A DNA stretch of 64,000 nt from Planctomycetota bacterium. Its GTDB lineage: Bacteria; Planctomycetota; Phycisphaerae; Tepidisphaerales; Tepidisphaeraceae. The stretch's first letter is position 1. Each line of letters starts with the position of its first letter. The notes under the pieces were generated by a model that was given only the letters and a program-made list of their open reading frames with translations, made no database searches and had not been told where the DNA came from. Shown here in pieces: positions 17,083 through 25,179 of this stretch. Position numbers and translations under genes: made by a program. The stretch spans positions 1 to 64,000 of the forward strand of contig JAPLNB010000262.1 of the NCBI GenBank assembly GCA_026693085.1, in the 5' to 3' direction.

Positions 17083-17769
17083 TTGATGCGTAGGCCAACG
17101 GCTTCCGATGTATCCGCCCTTTCGAGCTTCGGGGCAAATGGCCGTCAGGCCGTCCATCCTGTTTCCTTCTCCCCCTCTAAAATTCCGTACGGCGGGGTTT
17201 CCCCAGTACGCCTTCAAACCGGATTCGCCCCCCACCACCTTCGCCCAGTTCCGGCTTATAGGCTGCCCGCAGTCCTTCCGCTCCGCGTCCCAGGTAGCCC
17301 AAGGGACAGTCGCCGGCCATCGGCCGACGCGGGGGCGTGGTCCGTCCAGACTCTCCGGTCCAGAGGCCCTTGGCTCGCCGGCCGGTTATGCTGTCCCGCC
17401 AGGTCGTCGCTTACTATGGCCTCATCCGAGACTCTGGGCTTCTCCCGCCGACTTATGGCTTTCGCCGCCGGGTCTTTGCCTTGCGCCCAAACCCAGAGCT
17501 TCCCTGCTTTGAGCTGCGTGTCTGTGTTTCCGTCCCGTCTCCCGTACCCCGGCGGACCGGGCGGCCATGAGGACCCCGAGGTGTCAGACCCCGAGGTGTC
17601 AGGTTGCTTTTATTTGCACGGAAACGCGGTTCTGGGTTATGTTGCGAGACGAAGCCAAGTCGGCTCCCCTGAAGACCCGCCGAAAAGACTCCGTCCCCCC
17701 GATTTGCCTGATCGCCTCTTCTGCCGACCTCCCCCTGACCCCGCCCAACCGACTATCTCCGAACCCTAA
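17083..17769 (+). other. Long open frame of doubtful coding status in the 1.3-kb gap before tRNA-Tyr
   Basis: A 228-codon frame is open here, but its translation is rich in Pro, Arg, Ser and Cys and looks like non-coding GC-rich DNA. Phrases such as PSKIPYGGVSPVRLQTG and, in another frame, GRRLLWPHPRLWASPADL resemble a family of spurious-looking translations I recall from repeats in several phyla. I cannot identify the underlying element. No Shine-Dalgarno sequence is clear. I would treat it as a possible dispersed repeat and not as a gene. Confidence 0.3.
17572..17601. repeat. Tandem duplication of a 15-bp unit
   Basis: GACCCCGAGGTGTCA occurs twice head to tail (17572-17586 and 17587-17601), followed by GGTTGCTTTT. 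It lies at the end of the doubtful open frame and may be the edge of a dispersed repeat. Confidence 0.7.
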
Positions 17770-17789
17770 CAATTCCAGCCAGTTTTTAC

Positions 17790-17818
17790 TTGACATTGCC
17801 ACTCTTCTGTGGTATAAT
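17790..17818 (+). promoter_or_regulatory. Consensus sigma-70 promoter without an obvious gene
   Basis: TTGACA at 17790-17795, an exact 17-bp spacer and TATAAT at 17813-17818 form a perfect consensus promoter reading right. Transcription would start near 17825. The downstream sequence folds into GGCAGG/CCTGCC and GGGG/CCCC stems, then enters an 11-bp tandem array. No open frame with a ribosome site follows, so the product may be a small RNA. Confidence 0.6.
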
Positions 17819-17952
17819 ACCTCCGTGGCAGGCCGGACGCGGTCCCCCTGCCGGGTCGGGGGGCAAATCCCCTCTTCCAGGCTCTTTGACAATTTCATTC
17901 CGCACCGCCTCAGCCCCAATCGCCCGCTCATATGCTCGGCGGTCGCTATGTG

Positions 17953-18066
17953 TCGGTTTCGGTCGTTTTCGGTCGTTTTCGGTCGGTTTGGGGTCACTTT
18001 GGGGTCGCTTTGGGGTCGCTTTGGGGGCGCTTTGGGGGCGCTTTGGGGGCGCTTTGGGGGCGCTTT
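17953..18066. repeat. 11-bp tandem repeat array (about 10 copies)
   Basis: Units drift from TCGTTTTCGG (10 bp) through TCGCTTTGGGG to GCGCTTTGGGG (11 bp), with the last few copies identical. The length is not a multiple of three and no convincing frame uses it, so it is probably non-coding. It is a likely variable-number tandem repeat. Confidence 0.85.
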
Positions 18067-18255
18067 TCTCACCGGCTCTTGCTCCAAGAGCCACAGAACC
18101 ACCTATTCCCGCTCATCTTACGCTTTTACCCCCCTCCGCCAAACTTTTTTCCCCCTCCCATCGCCGGATACTTTCCTCCAAACACCTCCCACCACCCCAT
18201 CCATTTAGACCGGCACTCGATCCCGTGTAGCAGTCAGCCAGCTCTGGCTTCTCTA

Positions 18256-18290
18256 AACCCCGAACCCCGAACCCTGAACCCCGAACCCCC
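18256..18290. repeat. AACCCCG heptamer microsatellite
   Basis: Five tandem copies of AACCCCG or a one-base variant. The same motif recurs at 21703-21736 upstream of the COG3014-like gene, so it is a dispersed intergenic microsatellite of this genome. Confidence 0.8.
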
Positions 18291-18321
18291 AGTAAATGCG
18301 ACGGGTTACAGAACAATGCAA

Positions 18322-18341
18322 CCCCTTGCGAAAACAAGGGG
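18322..18341 (-). terminator. Hairpin downstream of tRNA-Tyr
   Basis: CCCCTTG (18322-18328) and CAAGGGG (18335-18341) form a 7-bp stem around a 6-nt loop, 11 nt past the 3' end of the tRNA. The following T-run on the minus strand is poor, so terminator function is likely but not certain. Confidence 0.5.
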
Positions 18342-18351
18342 TCACAACCAG

Positions 18352-18433
18352 TGGGCGCGGTTGGATTCGAACCAACGAAGGCTAAGCCAACGGATTTACA
18401 GTCCGTCCCGTTTGACCACTTCGGTACACGCCC
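18352..18433 (-). tRNA. tRNA-Tyr (GTA)
   Basis: This 82-nt class II tRNA has a 7-bp acceptor stem (GGGCGTG with CGCGCCC, one G-U pair), the anticodon loop ACTGTAAATCC giving GTA, a long variable arm and GGTTCGAATCC in the T arm, with discriminator A. CCA is not encoded. A sigma-70-like promoter lies 46-73 nt upstream and a hairpin lies downstream. Confidence 0.95.
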
Positions 18434-18478
18434 GAATTCTCCAAGGCACGACCAACCGTGCCCCGACTGCTTTATCCC

Positions 18479-18506
18479 AGTATAAACACACCCGCCAGTT
18501 TGGCAA
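18479..18506 (-). promoter_or_regulatory. Promoter of tRNA-Tyr
   Basis: On the minus strand TTGCCA (18506-18501), a 16-bp spacer and TATACT (18484-18479) make a good sigma-70 promoter. The predicted start is about 39 nt upstream of the mature tRNA. Confidence 0.65.
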
Positions 18507-18540
18507 GAAACGCCCCCACCTTTTCCAATTCCAACTCCCC

Positions 18541-18924
18541 TTACTGCGCGTAACGCAATTGCAGATGAAACTCCGTCGCGTTCGCGCTCGTGCTATTGAA
18601 CTTGATGTACGTATACGAGTTCCGCGTCACCGTCGTCCCGCCAATCCAGCCGGTCTCATCAATCGGCATCCCCCCATCATTCAAAAACGTATAACGGTAA
18701 TCAACATGCAGGTCATAATCCGACGCCGATCGGATCGGAACCACCACAAACAACAACCCCTCCCGCCGCTCCGTCCGCGGCGGCAAAAACGCCGTGCTGT
18801 TCGCCAAATCTGCGTCCGCTATGTTCACCTGCGGCGGAACATACGGGTCCGCTCGACCCGTAATCGGCGCCTTCACGCAACCAGCCATCACCACCACCAA
18901 CATCCCAGCTATCGCAACTCGCAT
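18541..18924 (-). CDS. YcfL-like (DUF1425) lipoprotein
   Basis: This 127-aa lipoprotein starts at MRVAIAGMLVVVMAGCVKAP, with lipobox MAGC and lipidated Cys16. A GGAG sits 5 nt before this ATG, so I prefer it to the in-frame ATG 36 nt upstream. The body has the family pattern PIRSASDYDLHVDYRYTF, then a GW turn and a terminal FHLQLRYAQ, as in Escherichia coli YcfL. In E. coli ycfL is next to lpoB, and here LpoB-like genes are also adjacent, which supports the call. It acts in the periplasm or envelope; the molecular role is unknown. The downstream-facing neighbour at 18991 is co-directional and 66 nt upstream, so the two probably share a transcript. Confidence 0.75.
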   Translation of the reverse strand: MRVAIAGMLVVVMAGCVKAPITGRADPYVPPQVNIADADLANSTAFLPPRTERREGLLFVVVPIRSASDYDLHVDYRYTFLNDGGMPIDETGWIGGTTVTRNSYTYIKFNSTSANATEFHLQLRYAQ

Positions 18925-18990
18925 AGTCACTCCATTCCAACCAATTCGCCCCGCCGACAACTTCCACGAACCCCCAGGAAAACCTCTCGG

Positions 18991-20049
18991 CTATCTCGCC
19001 TGCTTCTGCTCCCCATCCAGCCTCGGCCCCAGCCCCTTCTCCGCCGCCGGCGCAACCGTCCCTCCATTCGATGCCGCTCCACCCGCTCCACCGCGATCCT
19101 TCGCACCACCTGGCCCAGGCCCGCTCCACGTCGACGCCATCTGGTCCATCAACTTCCTCGCCAGGAAACGGCTGTACTTGTTCAACTGCGGCTTGTCCAG
19201 TGGCGCCTCCATGTCCACCGCCGCCCTCGCCAGCGAATCCCCACCCCGCGTATTCACCGCCTCCGCCAAAATCCGTATCGACAATCCCGCCGCCGTCTGC
19301 TTCGTGATCCGCGCCTGCACCTGGATCAAAATATCCCCGTCCAACTGCTCCGCAACCTCCTGCATCGATACCTGCCCGCTCTGCAACGCCTTGATCTGCG
19401 ACTCGCTCAGTTTCTTCCGCGCCAAGAGCGGCGAAACCATCGACACCTTCCCATCCGCGGACATCCAGTCCGTCAGCAGCGCCTCCATCATCCCATAATC
19501 AATCGCCTTCGCCTGAACCTCGTCATATTCCCCAGGCCTCAGATACTCCTGAGTCGTATCCGTATACTCCGCCGGACCATTCGACTGAAACTTGTCCCCC
19601 GTGTTCCGAGTCTGCCGCCCATAGGCGTCGGCATGATCCGAGTAATCCTTCGTCTCAATGGTCACGTTCCCCGTCGATTTCCGCGTCCGCTCCATCGTCC
19701 TCACCGGCCCCGAATCCCCCCCCGACGACGGAATCAACTGCCCCTCCAGCGTCCGGTTCACAAACACCACCACCCGTGGCCGACCAACCTGCCGATACAT
19801 CTCCACAAATCGCACCGCCTCCGCCGGCGTGTCCACCAGCAACGGCTCGTCCGCAAACGGCCGCGGCAACCCGGCCGCCTCAGGCTCCTGCCGCGGCATC
19901 GGCTTCACCACTTCATACTCCCGCCGAAAGGTATCCTGCCCAGGCGCCGCCGGAGGCACCATCGGCACCGGCGGCATGTTGTCCCGGCAACCCAACCCCA
20001 TCGCCGCACCCACCAGTCCAATGGCCAATATTCGACCTAGCTCTAGCAC
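18991..20049 (-). CDS. Envelope lipoprotein of the LpoB/YcfL cluster, function unknown
   Basis: I start this 352-aa protein at a GTG (20049) directly behind AAGGAGGT. It gives the lipoprotein leader VLELGRILAIGLVGAAMGLGC with lipidation at Cys21. A longer frame exists upstream but crosses non-coding DNA. After a Pro-rich linker comes AEAVRFVEMYRQVGRPRVVVF, then GQLIPSSGG, a low-complexity polar middle, and a C-terminal alpha/beta part with DILIQVQARITKQTAAGLSIR. The latter resembles LpoB/CsgG-type folds, in which a conserved VxxNRT-like strand precedes helices. The tail is Gly/Ala-rich. It is probably an outer-membrane lipoprotein linked to peptidoglycan synthesis or envelope assembly; this is inference from fold and neighbours. 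Confidence 0.65.
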   Translation of the reverse strand: MLELGRILAIGLVGAAMGLGCRDNMPPVPMVPPAAPGQDTFRREYEVVKPMPRQEPEAAGLPRPFADEPLLVDTPAEAVRFVEMYRQVGRPRVVVFVNRTLEGQLIPSSGGDSGPVRTMERTRKSTGNVTIETKDYSDHADAYGRQTRNTGDKFQSNGPAEYTDTTQEYLRPGEYDEVQAKAIDYGMMEALLTDWMSADGKVSMVSPLLARKKLSESQIKALQSGQVSMQEVAEQLDGDILIQVQARITKQTAAGLSIRILAEAVNTRGGDSLARAAVDMEAPLDKPQLNKYSRFLARKLMDQMASTWSGPGPGGAKDRGGAGGAASNGGTVAPAAEKGLGPRLDGEQKQAR

Positions 20050-20379
20050 AGCGACCTCCTTAACTATTCGATCCCAAGTTGATGATTCCGCATAAACAAC
20101 ATTAGCATCGCCCAGCCAACTGACAACTGTCAACTGGCAACTGGACAGGGTACTAGACACCCCGCCCGCCAAAAGGATTGCCCAAACCCGCCCGCCTTTT
20201 CGCCTTCTCGCGTGTCTAAACCATGGCAGCCCGTCAGTCAAGCACGGCCAATCCCCGTGCTCGCCCCGGTGCACCAGGGCAATCTCGACCGGGCCCGGGC
20301 CTGTTTCTCTGTAACAGATGAGTTTGCCGACCGCCGTACATTTGATTATCGTACCTCTACAAAACCAAGGAGCGATCTC
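20050..20379. other. Divergent intergenic region of the lipoprotein cluster
   Basis: This 330-nt gap separates the minus-strand 352-aa lipoprotein from the first plus-strand LpoB-like gene. It contains a near-palindrome TGACAACTGTCA around 20120-20131 within a CAACTG-rich stretch. I see no clear consensus promoter and no further gene. It must hold both divergent promoters. Confidence 0.5.
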
Positions 20380-20976
20380 ATGCACAATGGACCTAAATTC
20401 TTAATCTCAATCGGTTTACTCGCTGCACTCACCGGCTGCGCCAACGACAAACCCCACGAATATGGCCGCGAACGCCCCCCAGTCGATAGCCTCGACTCGC
20501 GCGACTCCGGCCTGCAATCCAAAGACGTCGTCGCCGCCTCCGACCTCCTCGCCCGCGACCTCCTCGCCCTCCGCGAACTCCGCCAGAGCACCACCCAATG
20601 GACCATGGTCGTCGATCGCGTCGAAGACCGCACCCTCGACCGCTACTTCCCCCCCACCAACTACGACATCTTCATCGAACGCCTCCGCTCCAACCTCTCC
20701 GAGCTTGGCCAAGGCCAGATCCGCCTCATCGAAAACAAAGCCCGCTTCAACCAACTCCGCGCCCGCGAGCTTGACGGCGAACGCGATACCTTCCAACAAG
20801 GCGCCGCCGGAAACCCCGCCCCCGCCGCCATCCAGCCCGACTACGCACTCTACGGCAAAGCCATCGACATGCCCAACCGCGGCACCAACTACTACTACCT
20901 CCAGTTCGACGTCGTCAACCTCAAAACCCGCGAACAAGTCTGGTCCCGCAAGTACGAAGTCAAAGTCGCCCGCTAA
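20380..20976 (+). CDS. LpoB-like lipoprotein 1
   Basis: This 198-aa lipoprotein begins at an ATG 8 nt after AAGGAGC. The leader MHNGPKFLISIGLLAALTGC has lipobox LTGC with Cys20. The mature part has the penicillin-binding-protein-activator pattern: SDLLARDLLALRELRQ, then a strand TQWTMVVDRVEDRTLDR, corresponding to the conserved NRT strand of LpoB, then a YDIFIERLRSNLSELG helix. The C-terminus YYYLQFDVVNLKTREQVWSRKYEVK matches the family's last strands. LpoB is an outer-membrane lipoprotein that activates a class A PBP in enterobacteria; whether that holds here is unknown. The next gene, a paralogue, begins on its stop codon (TAATG). Confidence 0.7.
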   Translation: MHNGPKFLISIGLLAALTGCANDKPHEYGRERPPVDSLDSRDSGLQSKDVVAASDLLARDLLALRELRQSTTQWTMVVDRVEDRTLDRYFPPTNYDIFIERLRSNLSELGQGQIRLIENKARFNQLRARELDGERDTFQQGAAGNPAPAAIQPDYALYGKAIDMPNRGTNYYYLQFDVVNLKTREQVWSRKYEVKVAR

Positions 20977-21680
20977 TGCTTTCCCCGATTGCCTATACCC
21001 CGTCGCCTCTTCCCCCTCCCCCGGCACTCCGGGAGAGGGTTGGGGTCAGGGTTCCGCGCCAGACTCTTCCCCCTCCGTCTCTGATTCATCATGCATCATT
21101 CATCATTCATCATTTCCTCCACGCCTCCGTGCTTCTCCTTCTCCTCCCCCTCTTCGCCGGCTGCGCCTCCGCCGTCTCCGCCGGACACAACACCGCCCTC
21201 GACAGCGTCGACCTCACCTCCATGACCGACGATATGGCCCACAAAATCATGGCCTCCCCAGCCGTCCAACGCGCACTCGCACAAAATGGCAAGCTCAAAG
21301 TCGTCGTCCAACCCGTCGAGAACCGCATGGTCGCCGAAATCCTCCCACGAGGCGCCGCCGAAGCCTTCACCGGACGCGTCCGCGCTCTGCTCTCCGAATT
21401 TGCCCCCGATCAATTCACCTGGCTAATGAACCGCGACGACTTCAACGCCCTCCGCCGCCGCGAGCGCGACCTCAACTTCCAACTCGGCCCATCCCCCGAC
21501 GCCATCCAACCCGAATACGCACTCGTCGCTCGCTTCAACTCCACCACCACCGAAGACCCCAAACACCGCGCCTCCTACTACCTCTGCATCTACGAACTAA
21601 CCAACATCCAGGACCGCACCAGCCTCTGGACCGGCAAGTACGAAGTCAAAAAAACCGCCCTAAAAGGCTTCATGGATTAA
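20976..21680 (+). CDS. LpoB-like lipoprotein 2
   Basis: This paralogue of the preceding gene overlaps its stop by one base (TAATG), suggesting coupled translation. The first 50 codons, however, are intergenic-type repeat sequence (PSPLPPPPALRER and IHHASFIIHHF), followed by the real-looking leader VLLLLLPLFAGC. A GTG at 21129 is an alternative start, so the N-terminus is uncertain. The mature domain has LTSMTDDMAHKIMASPAVQRA, typical of LpoB, then the strand KLKVVVQPVENRM in place of NRT, and ends with the YYLCIYELTNIQDRTSLWTGKYEVK strands shared with its neighbour. As listed it has 234 residues. It is probably an outer-membrane lipoprotein acting with the neighbouring proteins. Confidence 0.7.
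   Translation: MLSPIAYTPSPLPPPPALRERVGVRVPRQTLPPPSLIHHASFIIHHFLHASVLLLLLPLFAGCASAVSAGHNTALDSVDLTSMTDDMAHKIMASPAVQRALAQNGKLKVVVQPVENRMVAEILPRGAAEAFTGRVRALLSEFAPDQFTWLMNRDDFNALRRRERDLNFQLGPSPDAIQPEYALVARFNSTTTEDPKHRASYYLCIYELTNIQDRTSLWTGKYEVKKTALKGFMD
21086..21113. repeat. ATTCATC heptamer microsatellite at an LpoB-like N-terminus
   Basis: Repeated ATTCATC units, with one ATGCATC variant, encode IHHASFIIHHF in the reading frame of the LpoB-like gene. The same array recurs at 21744-21775 and about 27943-27975, each time immediately upstream of or within a predicted signal peptide. Confidence 0.8.
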
Positions 21681-21683
21681 CGA

Positions 21684-23024
<1,341 letters not shown>

Positions 23025-23053
23025 TCTCCGTGGTGACCACTCTGTAGTTCGCG

Positions 23054-24385
23054 CTAATCCAGCTTCTTAATCTGAACATTCCTGAACACCACCGGATCGC
23101 TGTGTCCCGCAAACCCGAAATACCCCTTCGTCCGCGTCAGCCCCGGATGCGCGCTGTTCGACATATACTCCTTCACCTTGCTCACATCCGCATTGATCAC
23201 CACATTCCCATTCAGCTCCACCTTGATCGTTGACCCCTTCACCGTCACCCGCTCGAAATTCCACTGCCCCACCGCCCGCAGATACCCCCGCTGCACCGGC
23301 ACCACCCCATACACCGAGCCGCAATACTGCCGCGGGTCCAGCCCCTTGTACTGCGCCGCCGTGTCGTCCAGAATCTGCAATTCGCACATCCCCGCATACG
23401 CCGTATCACCCTTCCCAGGATACCGGATCGCCAACCCATTATTCCCCCCCGGCGGCAGCAGAAACTCCAGCTTCGCCTCAAAATCCCCATACTCCTCCTT
23501 CACATAAATCGTCCCGCCCTTCCCTTTTTGGCACATGATCGCCCCATCCTTCACCTGATACTCGCCCACAGGTCCATCCCACCCCTCGAAATCCCTCCCA
23601 TTGAACACACTCTTAAACCCCTCGCTCGCAACCTTATCCAACGCCTTGTTCGCTTCCTCTGCACCAATCTCCCTCACAAACACATTCCGGAACCGCATCT
23701 CCGACCCATGCGTCTGCAATTCGATCGGCCCCGTCGGCAGCACCGCCAGCTTCCGGTTGGGGTCGAAATAATTATCCATAATCTGCCCATCCACCGTGAC
23801 CTTATCATTCAGCCACACCCACACCCGCGACCCGATCATCTTGATCCGCATCGTATTCCACTGCCCCACCGGATTGTCCGCCGTCACCAAAGGCCACTTC
23901 CCCGGATTGTCATTATTATTATTCCACAACGCCCCCGATCCCCGCGGCGCGCCCGCATCCTTCACCCCGGGATTCTCCCGATCCCAAATCTGCACCTGCG
24001 GCACACCACGCAGATAAATCCCCGAATCCCCGTTCTTCTGCACCATCAGCCAATCCACACAGAACTCAAAATCCCCGTAATCCTTCCCCGTCGTCAGATA
24101 CACCCCCTGCCCATCCGACACAATCTCCCCCTTCGCCGCATCCACCCTCCAATGCTTCTTCATATCCTCATTCCACTTCACCTGCTTCCCCGCCAGCTCC
24201 TCCTTCGTCAGCTTCATCTCCTCATACGGACTGTAATCCTGCTGCCTCCCCCTCCATCCCCCCAAATCCTTCCCTTCAAACAAATTGGCAAATCCCTCCG
24301 GCGGCTGATTCAGCGGCCGATCCGCCGCCCACGCCATCCCACACATCACCAGCAAACCCGCCGCCGACATTGTCATCCACTTCAT
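23054..24385 (-). CDS. Exported protein with two DUF1080 (3-keto-disaccharide hydrolase-like) domains
   Basis: This 443-aa protein starts at MKWMTMSAAGLLVMCGMAWA, a Sec signal peptide cleaved after AWA, behind GAGGAG. An ATG 36 nt further up lacks a site. Two copies of the DUF1080 jelly-roll follow: the first (about 30-235) has NLFEGKDLGGWRG and ends MRFRNVFVREI, the second (about 255-443) has SVFNGRDFEGWDG and ends VVFRNVQIKKLD. DUF1080 domains are abundant in planctomycetes and are related to 3-keto-glucoside hydrolases and concanavalin-like carbohydrate binders. It probably acts on or binds glycans in the periplasm or outside. It is monocistronic and convergent with the COG3014-like gene. 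Confidence 0.85.
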   Translation of the reverse strand: MKWMTMSAAGLLVMCGMAWAADRPLNQPPEGFANLFEGKDLGGWRGRQQDYSPYEEMKLTKEELAGKQVKWNEDMKKHWRVDAAKGEIVSDGQGVYLTTGKDYGDFEFCVDWLMVQKNGDSGIYLRGVPQVQIWDRENPGVKDAGAPRGSGALWNNNNDNPGKWPLVTADNPVGQWNTMRIKMIGSRVWVWLNDKVTVDGQIMDNYFDPNRKLAVLPTGPIELQTHGSEMRFRNVFVREIGAEEANKALDKVASEGFKSVFNGRDFEGWDGPVGEYQVKDGAIMCQKGKGGTIYVKEEYGDFEAKLEFLLPPGGNNGLAIRYPGKGDTAYAGMCELQILDDTAAQYKGLDPRQYCGSVYGVVPVQRGYLRAVGQWNFERVTVKGSTIKVELNGNVVINADVSKVKEYMSNSAHPGLTRTKGYFGFAGHSDPVVFRNVQIKKLD

Positions 24386-24476
24386 AAACCGCTCCTCATT
24401 TTGCAGCCGACATGAATCCACTCAATCTATCTACCCACGACCGCCCCCCCCGTTCACTCGACCGCCCGCATTATCC

Positions 24477-24755
24477 TCATGCCACCAGCGGCTTGATCCT
24501 CCTCATCCCCTGCCGGTCCACCTGGCTCAACTCCCAGTTCTTCTGCAAGTTCAGCCAGAACTCCGGGCTGGCCCCCAACGCCCGCGATAGCTTCACCGCC
24601 ATCGCTGCGCTGATCCCCCGCTTGCCACGGCAAATCTCGTTAATCGTCTTCGCCAACACCCCAATATGCGCCGCCAACGCACTCTGCGCCACCCCCCGCT
24701 CGTCCAACTCATCCAACAACACTCGGCCAGGATGCACGGAAATTCTGTGTGCCAT
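24477..24755 (-). CDS. higA: HigA-family antitoxin
   Basis: This 92-aa protein starts at MAHRISVHPGRVLLDELDER, with GAGGTG just upstream. It is a helix-turn-helix XRE protein of the HigA/VapI group. HPGRVLLDEL is the family N-terminus, QSALAAHIGVLAKTINEICRG covers the helix-turn-helix, and SPEFWLNLQKNWEL is the characteristic C-terminal motif. HigA neutralises HigB and represses the operon. It is 14 nt downstream of the toxin gene, in the toxin-first order usual for higBA. An in-frame upstream extension overlaps the toxin gene and is unlikely. Confidence 0.92.
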   Translation of the reverse strand: MAHRISVHPGRVLLDELDERGVAQSALAAHIGVLAKTINEICRGKRGISAAMAVKLSRALGASPEFWLNLQKNWELSQVDRQGMRRIKPLVA

Positions 24756-24769
24756 ATTCACCTCACAAC

Positions 24770-25066
24770 CTAATGATAATCCACAATCTCCACATCCTCC
24801 GCTCCCAGATCGCCCCACTGGAAGCAGATCCGATACTGATCGTTAATCCGGATGCTCCAACTGCCCTCACGATCCCCCCGAAGCTTCTCCAGCCGGCTTC
24901 CCGGCAACGTCGCCAGATCATCCAGCGACTCGGCCGCGTGCAGACGCGCCAGCTTGATCCTCGCCCTCTCGTGCAGCTCTGCCGCGAGCACCCGAAGCGA
25001 CGCCTTGCTCCTCCGAGCATAATTGATGTCCTCCGTCCCACGCCCGCGAAAGCTCCGGATCGCCAT
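24770..25066 (-). CDS. higB: HigB/RelE-family toxin
   Basis: This 98-aa RelE-superfamily mRNA interferase starts MAIRSFRGRGTEDINYARRS and ends EGSWSIRINDQYRICFQWGD..VEIVDYH. The conserved WSIRINDQYRICF strand and the terminal D-Y-H are family hallmarks. The mid-region LHAAESLDDLATLPGSRLEKL is the usual RelE helix pair. It cleaves mRNA at the ribosome when not bound by HigA. No Shine-Dalgarno precedes the ATG; a TATAGT ends 6 nt before it, so transcription may begin at the start codon. A longer in-frame ATG at 25192 would overlap the divergent gene and is rejected. Confidence 0.92.
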   Translation of the reverse strand: MAIRSFRGRGTEDINYARRSKASLRVLAAELHERARIKLARLHAAESLDDLATLPGSRLEKLRGDREGSWSIRINDQYRICFQWGDLGAEDVEIVDYH

Positions 25067-25072
25067 AAGACC

Positions 25073-25078
25073 ACTATA
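25073..25078 (-). promoter_or_regulatory. Candidate -10 box giving a leaderless higB transcript
   Basis: TATAGT on the minus strand lies 6 nt upstream of the higB ATG. The expected transcription start would coincide with the start codon, and no ribosome site is present. No matching -35 was found at 16-18 nt. Confidence 0.45.
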
Positions 25079-25179
25079 CCACATACCGGTAATAGCGGAT
25101 ACCCCGTCAATGCCGCCCCTCCCTTCAAGAAGACCCTCCGCCGCTTGCCCGCCCTCTCCCCTCCTGTCACAATCCCCCC

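Noticed and set aside
17599-18102. A 167-codon minus-strand frame with KAPPKRPQSAP repeats
   Set aside because: It is a translation of the 11-bp tandem array; no ribosome site, and the repeat unit is not a multiple of three in a way that preserves one domain.
18256-18290. AACCCCG array considered as a CRISPR or telomere-like element
   Set aside because: Seven-base units without spacers; a simple microsatellite, also present at 21703.
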